29,933 nt of DNA from JAWLHA01 sp041690535 (GCA_041690535.1 JAWLHA010000054.1:1-29933), one strand, 5' to 3'; shown: positions 15,086 through 23,599, counted from the stretch's first letter. Notes: generated by a model from the letters alone, not told the origin. Program-made: numbers and translations.

Positions 15086-15723
15086 CCCCCCTCCTCACCG
15101 TTGTTGGGTTGCCCCTGCACCAACGCGGGCCCCGAGGGGACCTTGAAGATCCGCTTGATCTCGCCCCAATTATCCAGCTCCAGCGTGACTTCGACCGCCA
15201 GCGGGAGGATCCAGGCCGGCCACTGCTCACCCTGGGGCGGCCAGGCCTCCTGCCACTGCCGGTTCTCATCGAGGAGCCGCACGGTCAGGGTCCGCACCCC
15301 CTCCAGCAGGACCGTCCGGTAGGGCTCGCTATCCTGCGCCCGATCCAGAACCTGCCACGACAGGCGCACCAGCCGATCGGTATCGAGCACATAGGCGACG
15401 CGCTGCAGCGTGCTGCGCGGGCGGCCCGTCGGGTTGCTCCAGCCGGCACGCGTCAAGGCCAGGGAACTGGCGTCCGCCCGCTGCAACGCCGGCTGGACAT
15501 CCCCATATTCATCACGGATCGGCCGGGCCGCCAACTGCTCCACGTCCCGCTCCAGGAACAACATCGCACTCTGCAGCTGCTGCAGTCGCGTTGCCGCCTG
15601 GTCGGTCTGCTGTTTGGCCTGCAGGACCGAACGCAGCCCCCCGTAGGCCATCACCGACAGCAGGGAGAAAACCGCGAGCGCCACCAGCAGTTCAAGCAGG
15701 CTGAAGCCCCGCTGCCGCCTCAT
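15082..15723 (-). CDS. gspJ: Type II secretion minor pseudopilin J
   Basis: This is a 213-residue minor pseudopilin. The prepilin signal is MRRQRG followed by FSLLELLVALAVFSLLSVMAY, with Glu at +5. The soluble domain includes LEALRIS-independent family blocks such as FLERDVEQLAARPIRDEYG and the C-terminal VTLELDNWGEIKRIF. The ATG at 15723 gives the standard 6-residue leader; the open frame extends 46 residues upstream in a non-family sequence overlapping gspI, which was rejected. It overlaps gspI and gspK by four bases each, so these are translationally coupled. Confidence 0.94.
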   Translation of the reverse strand: MRRQRGFSLLELLVALAVFSLLSVMAYGGLRSVLQAKQQTDQAATRLQQLQSAMLFLERDVEQLAARPIRDEYGDVQPALQRADASSLALTRAGWSNPTGRPRSTLQRVAYVLDTDRLVRLSWQVLDRAQDSEPYRTVLLEGVRTLTVRLLDENRQWQEAWPPQGEQWPAWILPLAVEVTLELDNWGEIKRIFKVPSGPALVQGQPNNGEEGG

Positions 15724-16115
15724 GGCCCGGCTCCCGGCCGGGCGAGAAAGGCGGTGAGTTTGGCCAACAGCCCGGCGTCCCGCTCGCCGGCCCGGACCTC
15801 CACCTCCAGGCGCCTTACGTCCGCATCGAAGGTGTCCGACACCTTGGCGGTCCAGAACCACTCCCGTCCCGCCATCTCCTCACTGCCGTTGCGGCTTCCA
15901 GGGGGCGCCCACTCCGCCTGCAACTGGTATTCGACCGCCTTGTTGGCGGCCACCCAGGAGGCCAGCGTCTTGTCGCGCAGATACCCTGCATTGGCGGCGT
16001 TACCGGCCCCCCCCTTCACCAGGGCGCCCAGGGCCACGGCCAGCACGGCCAAGGCCACCAGGACCTCCAAAAGGGTAAATCCCCGGGCGCGAGACGCTCT
16101 CCTGGCGCTTGTCAC
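15720..16115 (-). CDS. gspI: Type II secretion minor pseudopilin I
   Basis: This 131-residue minor pseudopilin forms the GspI-J-K tip complex that starts pseudopilus assembly. A basic leader (MTSARRASRARG) precedes FTLLEVLVALAVLAVALGAL with Glu at +5. Family features WVAANKAVEYQL and the closing LEVEVRAGERDAGLLAKLTAFLARP are visible. The start is a GTG at 16115, overlapping the gspH stop by four bases. Confidence 0.93.
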   Translation of the reverse strand: MTSARRASRARGFTLLEVLVALAVLAVALGALVKGGAGNAANAGYLRDKTLASWVAANKAVEYQLQAEWAPPGSRNGSEEMAGREWFWTAKVSDTFDADVRRLEVEVRAGERDAGLLAKLTAFLARPGAGP

Positions 16116-16642
16116 GATCGCTCCAGAGGCCCCGACACCGTCAGTTCCCCAAGGGGCGGGGCGACCAGCTTGTAGCGGGGCCCATCAAACTCGGGCCCGA
16201 CCACGAGCTCAAAGGGCGTGCGCTCCCCACTGGAGAAGAGGACGATCTGTGGCGCCTTACCCTCGCTCTCCTCCAGGCTGACCGGTAGACCCTCAAGGAA
16301 CAGCTGCAGATCCACCCCTTCGGGCAGGGCGCGCATCCGGAAGATGTCGTCGCCCTCGAGGGGCACCCATTTCTCGCCGTCATAGCCCTCGAAACGGTAG
16401 CCATCGGGCAGGAGACGGATACCGAATTCCACCCCCCGCAGGATGGACTCCTCACCCGCCAGGCCGGTGAGCGCAGCGAACCGCCGGGCCTCACGCTCCA
16501 CCTGTGCAGCACGCCCCCCGTCACCGACGGAGAGCGTGGCGAAACTCAGAATGATGCCGATGAGCAGCAGGACGACCAGCAGCTCCAGCAGGGTGAAGCC
16601 GCGGTGAGTGGCCCGGGGTGCTCCCTGGTCGGCTATCGCCAC
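16112..16642 (-). CDS. gspH: Type II secretion minor pseudopilin H
   Basis: This 176-residue GspH has a leader ending THRG and the hydrophobic segment FTLLELLVVLLLIGIILSFATL with Glu at +5. The soluble part has family blocks EARRFAALTGLAGEESILRG, FGIRLLPDGYRFEGYDG and a late SSGERTPFEL. Two starts are possible: a TTG at 16645 directly after the gspG stop and a GTG at 16642. I prefer GTG because GGAG at the end of gspG is six bases from it and only three from the TTG. GspH is a minor pseudopilin located near the tip of the pseudopilus. Confidence 0.92.
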   Translation of the reverse strand: MAIADQGAPRATHRGFTLLELLVVLLLIGIILSFATLSVGDGGRAAQVEREARRFAALTGLAGEESILRGVEFGIRLLPDGYRFEGYDGEKWVPLEGDDIFRMRALPEGVDLQLFLEGLPVSLEESEGKAPQIVLFSSGERTPFELVVGPEFDGPRYKLVAPPLGELTVSGPLERS

Positions 16643-16645
16643 CAA

Positions 16646-17107
16646 TCACTCCACGGTCCAGTTGCCGATGTCGGCAGACGGCCCTTCGCCTCCAGGCCGG
16701 GCATCGGCGCCGAGGGTGAAGATATCCACCTCACCGTGGATGCCGGGACTCAGGTATTGGTAGTCATTGCCCCAGGGGTCCTTCGGCAGGCGATCCACGT
16801 AGCCGCCCTGCTTCCAGTTGCGGGGTTCGGGGCTGCCCCCCGGCTTCTGCACCAGCGCCTGAAGCCCTTGATCGGTGCTGGGGTAGAGGTAGTTATCCAG
16901 CTTGTAGAGGTTCAGGGCGCTCTCCAGCGCCCGGATGTCCTGCTTCGCCTTGGTAATGCGGGCGGTGTCAGGGCGGTCCATCACTTTGGGCACCACGATC
17001 GCCGCCAGGATCCCCAGGATCACGACCACGACCATCACCTCGATGAGGGTGAAGCCACCACTGGCGGTCCAACTCTTCATTCGTCTGTTTTGCATGGTAT
17101 CTGACAT
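16646..17107 (-). CDS. gspG: Type II secretion major pseudopilin G
   Basis: This 153-residue major pseudopilin polymerises into the piston-like pseudopilus. The leader ends SGG and the conserved segment FTLIEVMVVVVILGILAAIVVP has Glu at +5. Diagnostic GspG blocks follow: ALNLYKLDNYLYPSTDQGLQAL, GYVDRLPKDPWGNDYQY and the calcium-site-like C-terminus ending GNWTVE. Starts at 17107, 17095 or 17080 (Met1, Met5, Met10) are all possible; the longest is shown. The gene is separated from gspF by 303 bases holding the 184-bp element at 17140-17323, so it may need its own promoter or read-through; I saw no convincing -35/-10 pair. Confidence 0.95.
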   Translation of the reverse strand: MSDTMQNRRMKSWTASGGFTLIEVMVVVVILGILAAIVVPKVMDRPDTARITKAKQDIRALESALNLYKLDNYLYPSTDQGLQALVQKPGGSPEPRNWKQGGYVDRLPKDPWGNDYQYLSPGIHGEVDIFTLGADARPGGEGPSADIGNWTVE

Positions 17108-17139
17108 TCCGTGTATTCGAAGGTTATGCAGTTTAACAA

Positions 17140-17323
17140 GTAACTACTCGCCCCCCTAAACCGTCATTCCCGCGAAGGCGGGAATCCAGAAAAGTGGCAA
17201 GTGAACGAGCGGTGTCCTCCACTTGCGTGGGACGATCAAACAGTCTTTGCCTTTTATGCCTTTTCAGCCTTGACCAGACTGGATTCCCGCCTTCGCGGGA
17301 ATGACAAGGGGGCGAGTAGTTAC
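17140..17323. repeat. 184-bp inverted-repeat element with 9-bp direct repeats (MITE-like)
   Basis: The ends are inverted: 17140-17155 pairs with 17308-17323 (16 bases), and 17163-17189 pairs with 17279-17305 (27 bases, perfect; itself a GTCATTCCCGCG...GGAATCCAG palindrome). Unpaired bulges are 7 and 2 bases. Exactly outside the ends are 9-base direct repeats, GTTTAACAA (17131-17139) and GTGTAACAA (17324-17332), differing at one base, as a target duplication would. The 89-base interior has no gene. It fills most of the 17108-17410 gap between gspG and gspF. Confidence 0.88.
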
Positions 17324-17410
17324 GTGTAACAAATCGAAAACTATTCAGATCCCCTGCCGCACGGCCCCCGGTACGTTAGGCAGCGCACCGGACAGCCGAG
17401 TTCATTGCCG

Positions 17411-18631
17411 CTATTGCACCAACTGGTTGAGATCGAAGATCGGCAGCAGAATGGCCAGTACGATGATGAGCACCACCGCACCCATGGTCAGGATCAGCAA
17501 CGGCTCGAACAGCCCCATCAGGGCCGCGATCACCGTCTCGAGCTCCCGCTCCTGGTTGGTGGCGGCCCGCTCCAGCATCTGGTCCAGGTTGCCGCTCGCC
17601 TCGCCGCTGGCAATGAGGTGCAGCGTCATGGGTGGGAAATAGCCGCTCTGCTCGAGGGCGCGGGAGATGCTCGACCCCTCCCGCACCCGTTCAGCCCCGT
17701 GCTCCACCGCCTGGCGCATGGGCAGATTCGACAACACCTCCGCCGAGATGCGCAGGGCCTCCAGCACCGGCACGCCGCTGGCGGAGAGGATGCTGAAGGT
17801 GCGCGCGAATCGCGCCGTGTTGACCCCGCGGGTGAGGCGGGCGATCAACGGCAGGCGGTGGGAGAGGCGGTGGAGTCGAAACCGCACGTTGGGGATGCGC
17901 CGCAGGTAGGAAAATGCCACGGCGACCCCCACCAGTGCCACGAGAATGGCAAGCCCGTAATCCCGCAGGAAGTCGCTCACCGCAATGAGGGCCTGAGTGA
18001 GCCACGGGAGTTCCTGCCCGATGTTATCGAAGACCTGCACCACCTCCGGCACCACATAGGTCAGAAGTGCAATGGTGACAAGCAGGGCCACCACCGTCAG
18101 GATGGCCGGATAGAAGAGGGCCAACTGAATCTTCTGCCGCATCTGCTGGCGATTCTCGGTGTAATCGGCCAGCCGCTCCAACACGATATCCAGGTGCCCG
18201 GACTGCTCGCCCGCGGCCACGGTGGTGCGAAACAGTTCCGGGAAGACGTGGGGGAAGTCCCCCAGCCCGGAGGCCAGGGAGTGGCCCTCCATGACGCGGG
18301 AGCGCACCGCCAGGATCATGCTCTTCAGCCGCGCCCGCTCGGTCTGGCGTCCCACGGTGCGGAGCGACTCCTCCAGGGGCATGCCCGAGCGCACCAAAGT
18401 GGCGAGCTGGCGGGTGATGAGCGCCAGATCGGTGGCGCTGACGCCCCGCTTGAACAGCGTGCCGCCCCCACTTCGGGAGCGCGCCTCCTTTTGCGCCACC
18501 TCCTCCACGCTGAGCGGCACCAGCCCCTTTTCGCGCAGCTGCTGACGCACCTGCCGGGCGGTATCGCCCTCAAGGACCCCTTTGCGCTCCCGCCCCCGGG
18601 TATCCAGGACCGTGTATTCGAATGCCCCCAT
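17411..18631 (-). CDS. gspF: Type II secretion inner membrane protein F
   Basis: This 406-residue polytopic platform protein starts MGAFEYTVLDTRGRERKGVL, typical of GspF/PilC. Two cytoplasmic four-helix domains (family signature LALITRQLATLVRSGMPLEE in the first, TARFARTFSILSASGVPVLEAL in the second) are separated by membrane helices near 170-190 and 220-240, and a third helix closes the protein (LTMGAVVLIIVLAILLPIFDLNQLV). GspF turns ATP-driven motion of GspE into pseudopilin insertion. The ATG lies six bases after the gspE stop. Confidence 0.95.
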   Translation of the reverse strand: MGAFEYTVLDTRGRERKGVLEGDTARQVRQQLREKGLVPLSVEEVAQKEARSRSGGGTLFKRGVSATDLALITRQLATLVRSGMPLEESLRTVGRQTERARLKSMILAVRSRVMEGHSLASGLGDFPHVFPELFRTTVAAGEQSGHLDIVLERLADYTENRQQMRQKIQLALFYPAILTVVALLVTIALLTYVVPEVVQVFDNIGQELPWLTQALIAVSDFLRDYGLAILVALVGVAVAFSYLRRIPNVRFRLHRLSHRLPLIARLTRGVNTARFARTFSILSASGVPVLEALRISAEVLSNLPMRQAVEHGAERVREGSSISRALEQSGYFPPMTLHLIASGEASGNLDQMLERAATNQERELETVIAALMGLFEPLLILTMGAVVLIIVLAILLPIFDLNQLVQ

Positions 18632-18637
18632 CGCCCG

Positions 18638-20164
18638 TTACTGATCCATGTGGGTCACGCGAAGCACCTCTTCGAGGGAGGTGTCGCCGGCCAGGACCCG
18701 GCGGATACCGTCCTGGCGAATGCTGGGGCCCTTGGTGCGGGCGTAGCGCTCGAGCTCATGCTCGCCGGCCCCGTCGTGGATCATGCCCCGCAACGGCTCG
18801 TCGATGGCCACAAACTCATAAATCCCCCGTCGACCCCGGTAGCCGCTGCGGTTGCACTGGGTGCAGCCTTCGCCGGGCCCATACAGGGTGGGCGGCTGCT
18901 CGGGCGACACCCCGAGGGTCTCACAGTCCACCGCATTGGCCTTGTAGGGGCGCTTGCAATCGGGACAGAGCAGTCGCACCAGGCGCTGGGAGAGCACCCC
19001 CAGGAGCGTGGAGCTGAGCAGGAACGGCTCCACGCCCATGTCCCGCAGACGGGTCACCGCCCCCACGGCGGTGTTGGTGTGCAGGGTGGAGAGCACCAGG
19101 TGACCGGTCAGACTGGCCTGCACCGCGATCTGGACGGTCTCAATGTCGCGGATCTCCCCCACCATCACCACATCCGGGTCCTGGCGCAGGATGGCACGCA
19201 GGCCCCGGGCGAAGGTCATCTCCACCTTGGTGTTGACCTGCGTCTGGCCGATCCCGTCAAGGTAATACTCGATGGGGTCCTCCACCGTCATGATGTTGCG
19301 GGTGTGGTCGTTCAGCCGGGTCAGGGCGGCGTAGAGGGTGGTGGTCTTGCCCGACCCGGTGGGGCCGGTCACCAGGATGATCCCGTGCGGCTCATGAATG
19401 AGGCGGTCCACCAGACGGCGAGTCCCCTCCTCCATCCCGAGGTGTTCCAGGTCCAGTCGCCCGGCCTGCTTGTCCAGAAGACGCAGCACCACCCGCTCGC
19501 CCTGTCCGGACGGCAGGGTCGAGACACGCACGTCCACCGCCCGCCCGGCCACCCGAAGCGAAATTCGCCCGTCCTGGGGCACCCGCTTCTCGGCAATGTC
19601 CAGCCGTGCCATGACCTTGATGCGGGAGACCAGCAGCGGGGCCAGGACCCGCTGCGGTTGCAGCACCTCGCGCAGCACCCCGTCCACCCGGAACCGCACC
19701 ACCAACCGGTGCTCGAAGGGCTCGATGTGAATGTCCGACGCGTTCTCCCGAACCGCTTCGGTCAGCAGGGCGTTGATGAGCCGGATGATGGGGGCGTCGT
19801 CCTCGCTCTCCAGCAGGTCCTCCGGCTCGAGCTGCTGCGCCACGTGGGCAAGGTCGAGATCCTCCCCGATATCCCCCATGAGCTGCATCGCGTCATTGGA
19901 GGACTGCTCATAATTCTGCTGCAGCAGGGCATCGAAGGCCTCGGTACTCACCCGCTCCAGCCGGAACGGGCGCCCGGCAAAGCGCCTCGCCTCGGCAATG
20001 GCCTCCAGCGTGGTGCCGGGATGATAGAGGAGCTTCAGCCCATCGCCTTCGGCCACCAGAAAGGTGCCGTAGCGCTTGGCGAACGCAAAGGGCAGATGCA
20101 CGGCTGCCCCGGATACGGGCTCCAGCTCCAGGGTCTCTGCCACCACTTCACTGCTCAAGGCCAT
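18638..20164 (-). CDS. gspE: Type II secretion ATPase E
   Basis: This 508-residue hexameric ATPase drives pseudopilus assembly from the cytoplasm. An N-terminal GspL-binding domain (about 1-100) precedes the catalytic core: Walker A GPTGSGKT at 267-274, Asp box TVEDPIEYYLDGIGQTQV, Walker B DPDVVMVGEIRD and His box GHLVLSTLHTN. The four-cysteine zinc element is intact, with Cys400/403 (CPDC) and Cys434/437 (CTQC). The ATG at 20164 overlaps the end of gspD by 17 bases. The four-cysteine element supports GspE; PilB ATPases can share it, but the gsp context decides. Confidence 0.97.
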   Translation of the reverse strand: MALSSEVVAETLELEPVSGAAVHLPFAFAKRYGTFLVAEGDGLKLLYHPGTTLEAIAEARRFAGRPFRLERVSTEAFDALLQQNYEQSSNDAMQLMGDIGEDLDLAHVAQQLEPEDLLESEDDAPIIRLINALLTEAVRENASDIHIEPFEHRLVVRFRVDGVLREVLQPQRVLAPLLVSRIKVMARLDIAEKRVPQDGRISLRVAGRAVDVRVSTLPSGQGERVVLRLLDKQAGRLDLEHLGMEEGTRRLVDRLIHEPHGIILVTGPTGSGKTTTLYAALTRLNDHTRNIMTVEDPIEYYLDGIGQTQVNTKVEMTFARGLRAILRQDPDVVMVGEIRDIETVQIAVQASLTGHLVLSTLHTNTAVGAVTRLRDMGVEPFLLSSTLLGVLSQRLVRLLCPDCKRPYKANAVDCETLGVSPEQPPTLYGPGEGCTQCNRSGYRGRRGIYEFVAIDEPLRGMIHDGAGEHELERYARTKGPSIRQDGIRRVLAGDTSLEEVLRVTHMDQ

Positions 20165-22199
20165 TGCTCATGTCCGGCGCGGCTAACTTGCCCTCAAGCG
20201 AATTCGACTCGATATAGGGTGGCGGAAGTTCCAGAAACTGCTCCTTCTCCGGCAACAGCGGTGAATCCCTGTCCGGCATCAGGGCGATCCCCCGCTCCCG
20301 CAGGCTCAGCTGCTGGGCCCGCAGGAAGCTGTACTTCTCCCCGGAGACATAGTCCAACTGCTCCTTGGTGCGGAGGATCACCGGATGGAGGAAGATCATC
20401 AGATCCCGCTTCACCTTGGAGGTGGTCTTGTAGCTGAACAGCCACCCGAGCACCGGGATATCGCCCAGGCCGGGCACCTTCTGCACGCTCTCGCGCAGGT
20501 TGTCGTCGATAAGCCCCCCAAGCACCACCACCTGGCCGTCCTCCACCAGCACCGAGGTCTTCAGGGAACGCTTGTTGGTGATGATATCCGCCGCCCCGGT
20601 GGTGGCCGAAGCGAGGCTGGAGACCTCCTGGGTGACGTCCAGTTTCACCGCATTCCCTTCGTTGATCTGCGGCTTGATGGCGAGGGTCAGACCCACGTCC
20701 TGGCGCTGGATGGTCTGGAACGGGTTGGTGGGGGTGGTCCCGCCGCCGGTGCTGGAGTAGGAGCCGGTCACGAAGGGCACGTTCTGCCCCACCACGATCT
20801 CCGCCTCCTCATTGTCGAGGGTCACCAGCGTGGGGGTGGAGAGGATGTTGGTGTCGGCATCGCCGGAGAGGGCGCGAAGCAGCGCCCCGATGCGGAAGTC
20901 GTCGCCACGGGTATCCCCCACCGCCAGGGTGAGACCGTTGCCGACCACGCTGGCGAAGTTGGGGGGCGAGGTGAGCAGGGAGGTGATCCCGCCCGTGTTC
21001 GAGCCGGGGAAGTTCACGACCCCCACCGGGGCGTTGTCGGCAGAGCCGTTGTAGGCCCAGTTGATCCCCAGTTCCGTGGCCTTCTCGGTGGAAACCTCGG
21101 CAATCACCGCCTTCACCATCACCTGGGCCCGCCGTACATCGAGCTTCCGCACCACGGACTCCAGGTCACGCATGACATCCGGAGGGGCATTGATGATGAG
21201 TGCGTTGGTGTTCTCGTCGGCCTGGATGTTGATCTTGCCGGCGGCCGCCTGGGGCGGCGCCTTGCCCGGGTCGGCCCCGAGGCTGGCGCTCACCGCGCTC
21301 AACACAGTCGCCAGGTCCTTGGCGTTCGCATACCGCAGGTAGATGACGCGGGTGTTGCCGGAGGCCTCCAGAGGGGTATCCAGGTGGGCGATGATGGCCT
21401 TCAGCCGCAGCCGAGTGCTCGGCTCCCCTGAAAGCAGCACGCTGTTGGTGCGCACATCGGCGATGATCTTGGGCCGCTCGGCGGGTGCCTGGCCGGGGGC
21501 CGCCTCCTGCTCCAGGGAGGTGAGGATCCGCACCACCTCCTCGGCGGAAGCGTGCCGCAATGGAATCAGCTCGATCTCGGTGTCGGAACTCTGGTCGATG
21601 CGCCGCACGATGTCCACCAGCCGCTCGATGTTCGCCGCCCCGCCCGAGGCGATGAGCGCGTTGGTGGGCGGATAGGCGGCCAGATGCCCCTGCTGGGGCA
21701 GGAGCGGGCGGAGAATGGGCACCAGCTGGGCCGAGGAGACGTTCTTCACCTCGATGACCCGCGTGATGTACTGATCCCCCATCCCCGGCAGGTCCCTCCG
21801 GACCGTGGGAATGTAGTCCTGCTTGGCGTTGACCTCGGGCACCACCTTGGTAGCGCTGGGCCCCGGAATGGTCGCAAATCCGTGCACATTCAGCACCGCA
21901 AGAAAGACTTCATAGACCTCGTCCGGTGTCAGGGGCTTGGTGGAGATCACCGTCACCTTGCCCTTGACGCGCGGGTCGACGATGAAGTTCCTGCCGGTGA
22001 TCTCGGCAACCGTCGCGATCACCGCATTGATGTCGGCGTCCTTCAGATTGAGGGTGATCGTCTGCTCCTGGGCTGTGGCGGGACGCCCCACCGCCAACAT
22101 CGAGACGACTACCAGGCAAAGGAGCAGCGAGGGGGCGAATGACCGCCGATCGGCAGCATCCCTCCCCCACCTCACGCCAAAAAGGCCGGAAAATGACAT
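20148..22199 (-). CDS. gspD: Type II secretion outer membrane secretin D
   Basis: This 683-residue secretin forms the outer membrane channel. A signal peptide with an extended n-region (hydrophobic SLLLCLVVVSMLAVGRPATA, cut before QEQT) is followed by N0 (LNLKDADINAVIATVAEITG), three ring-building N domains with VIEVKNVSSAQLVPILRPL, LRHASAEEVVRIL and IYLRYANAKDLATVLSAV, and the secretin core ending with VLVEDGQVVVLGGLID and VPGLGDIPVLGWLF. The start ATG at 22199 has AAGGAT nine or so bases upstream. It is 162 bases from gspC. BamD, encoded in this window, belongs to the general outer membrane assembly machinery; no dedicated pilotin was recognised. Confidence 0.96.
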   Translation of the reverse strand: MSFSGLFGVRWGRDAADRRSFAPSLLLCLVVVSMLAVGRPATAQEQTITLNLKDADINAVIATVAEITGRNFIVDPRVKGKVTVISTKPLTPDEVYEVFLAVLNVHGFATIPGPSATKVVPEVNAKQDYIPTVRRDLPGMGDQYITRVIEVKNVSSAQLVPILRPLLPQQGHLAAYPPTNALIASGGAANIERLVDIVRRIDQSSDTEIELIPLRHASAEEVVRILTSLEQEAAPGQAPAERPKIIADVRTNSVLLSGEPSTRLRLKAIIAHLDTPLEASGNTRVIYLRYANAKDLATVLSAVSASLGADPGKAPPQAAAGKINIQADENTNALIINAPPDVMRDLESVVRKLDVRRAQVMVKAVIAEVSTEKATELGINWAYNGSADNAPVGVVNFPGSNTGGITSLLTSPPNFASVVGNGLTLAVGDTRGDDFRIGALLRALSGDADTNILSTPTLVTLDNEEAEIVVGQNVPFVTGSYSSTGGGTTPTNPFQTIQRQDVGLTLAIKPQINEGNAVKLDVTQEVSSLASATTGAADIITNKRSLKTSVLVEDGQVVVLGGLIDDNLRESVQKVPGLGDIPVLGWLFSYKTTSKVKRDLMIFLHPVILRTKEQLDYVSGEKYSFLRAQQLSLRERGIALMPDRDSPLLPEKEQFLELPPPYIESNSLEGKLAAPDMSNGLEQ

Positions 22200-22361
22200 T
22201 CGTTATCCTTATCGAGCTTCGGTTCTGCTTGTTGTTTCGTGGCACTGCGACTCACGCGGAGACTGCCCGGGTTTCGAAAGTGGGAAGGCCGTCCGCGCCT
22301 CACCGCCGACCACTCAGCCCCCGCGGGCGTCCCAACTTAACCTGATCAGCGATGCAAATCT

Positions 22362-23246
22362 CTATTCAAGGTTAATCGAAAGAGTAGTCTCCCTTCCACC
22401 TCGCTCCACGGTGAGGTCGAACCGGCCGGACTGGGTGAGCTCACCCCACACCTCCCCCAGGCGGGCGGGATCGTTCAGCGAAATGCCGTTGACGTGGGTC
22501 ACCACGTCCCCGGGGCGCAAGCCCACCCCCTGAAACAGCCGCGGGTCCTTGTTGGGGGAGAGGCGGTAGCCCTTGAGCTGCCCCCCTTCCATGACCGGCT
22601 GGACCCGCGCGAGGTCCATTGCGCTCTGCGGATTGCTGAGGATCTTCTCCCGATAGTGGCGGAGTTCGGTAGCGACGGGGGCAGCCCCCCCGCCCCTCAC
22701 GTCATCCATTCTAGTCGGCGCCTGTGACACCACGCCGTCCACCCCGTCCTTGGGCAAGGTGAGCGTCTCGAAGCGCCCGCCCCGCTGCAGAAGGACCTTC
22801 TCGGGACGGATCTCGTGAATCACCGCCCCCCCGGGCACCGTCGCCCCTACCTTATAGAAGTCGTCCGGCCCCGACCCGCTGGCGATGATGGCCGCCGCAT
22901 GGGCCGGATTGCCGGAGGCCACCACCCCGCGCAGGGTGAGGCTGAGGCGGGTCTCCGGCGCGCTGACCGGCACCTCGGCCAGCGGCCGCTTCTCCTCCGC
23001 GCGGCCAAACAGGTGCAGGCGCGCAATGGCATCCAGCCCGGTGCGGGCCGGCAGGCCCGCACCGGGCCCCCCGGAGGCCGTCACGGCCCGCGGCGCCTCA
23101 TCCGGCGCCACCGGCCACAGCATCCAGGTGAGCTCGGCGCCGGAGTGGGCCACCAAAATCGTCAGCACGGCAGCGGCCCACCCGGCCACAGCCGTGGGGT
23201 TGATCTGCCGCACACCGTTCAGGAAAGGAAGAATAGAGCTACTCAC
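22362..23246 (-). CDS. gspC: Type II secretion protein C (PDZ domain)
   Basis: This 294-residue inner membrane protein connects the platform to the secretin and takes part in substrate recognition. A single membrane helix lies near residues 18-38 (VAGWAAAVLTILVAHSGAELT), then the homology region that binds GspD N0 (about 90-160, TLRGVVASGNPAHAAAIIA and VGATVPGGAVIHEIRPEKVLLQRGG), and a C-terminal PDZ domain (about 200-290) with FQGVGLRPGDVVTHVNGISL. The start is a GTG at 23246; an ATG slightly upstream runs into a stop within six codons. A sigma-70 promoter candidate lies just upstream, so it probably heads the operon. Confidence 0.93.
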   Translation of the reverse strand: MSSSILPFLNGVRQINPTAVAGWAAAVLTILVAHSGAELTWMLWPVAPDEAPRAVTASGGPGAGLPARTGLDAIARLHLFGRAEEKRPLAEVPVSAPETRLSLTLRGVVASGNPAHAAAIIASGSGPDDFYKVGATVPGGAVIHEIRPEKVLLQRGGRFETLTLPKDGVDGVVSQAPTRMDDVRGGGAAPVATELRHYREKILSNPQSAMDLARVQPVMEGGQLKGYRLSPNKDPRLFQGVGLRPGDVVTHVNGISLNDPARLGEVWGELTQSGRFDLTVERGGRETTLSINLE

Positions 23247-23278
23247 TCGGATACATCCCCGGTTCGCCGTTGGCGAAT

Positions 23279-23307
23279 ACTATAGTATCGCGCTCCCCGC
23301 GGTCCAA
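23279..23307 (-). promoter_or_regulatory. Sigma-70 promoter for gspC and the secretion operon
   Basis: On the minus strand TTGGAC (23302-23307) and TATAGT (23279-23284) are spaced by exactly 17 bases, with a TG-free spacer. Start of transcription is expected near 23272, about 26 bases before the GTG of gspC. The -10 box overlaps a 12-base palindrome (ATACTATAGTAT, 23277-23288), which could be an operator. Confidence 0.65.
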
Positions 23308-23382
23308 ACCAAACGCAGGGGTTCCCCACCTGGATTCGAGGCGACGGCGCCCAACAGGTTCCATGTGACGCGCGAGGACACT

Positions 23383-23407
23383 CCAGGTGACCATTTACGT
23401 CACCTGG
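23383..23407. promoter_or_regulatory. Palindrome upstream of pilA (possible activator site or hairpin)
   Basis: A perfect 9-base inverted repeat, CCAGGTGAC (23383-23391) and GTCACCTGG (23399-23407) with a 7-base centre, lies about 105 bases before the sigma-54 promoter. This is the distance expected for an enhancer-type site of a PilR-like activator. It does not match a PilR site that I can recognise, so its role is open. Confidence 0.45.
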
Positions 23408-23508
23408 CACCGGCTACCGGCAAGGTCGGCCGGCATCGGCCGGGGCATTTTGCGAACCGCGTCTCAAAACTGGGGCATCCCAACCGACGCGATGGCTACC
23501 CAAGAAGT

Positions 23509-23524
23509 TGGCACGGGACCTGCA
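23509..23524 (+). promoter_or_regulatory. Sigma-54 (-24/-12) promoter of pilA
   Basis: TGGCACGGGACCTGCA matches the sigma-54 consensus TGGCACG-N4-TTGCW at every defined base except one T. The invariant GG and GC pairs have the required 10-base separation. The expected start is near 23535, giving a leader of about 65 bases to the pilA ATG at 23600. Together with pilS and pilR in the window it implies PilR-dependent pilin expression. Confidence 0.85.
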
Positions 23525-23599
23525 TGGACTAAGACCGAACATGGGGGACTGACTCCCAACCAGGTTCCGAGCTGTTTACAGACATTTAGGAGAGCTGTT

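Noticed and set aside
17405..20437. 1010-codon open frame opposite gspF and gspE
   Set aside because: It is antisense to two genes with complete family motifs. Its His/Gly/Pro/Gln-rich translation has no recognisable domain and is what high-GC third positions produce on the opposite strand.
23405..23422. Second sigma-54 promoter upstream of pilA (TGGCACCGGCTACCGGCA)
   Set aside because: It has the -24 half, but no GC at the required distance for the -12 half.
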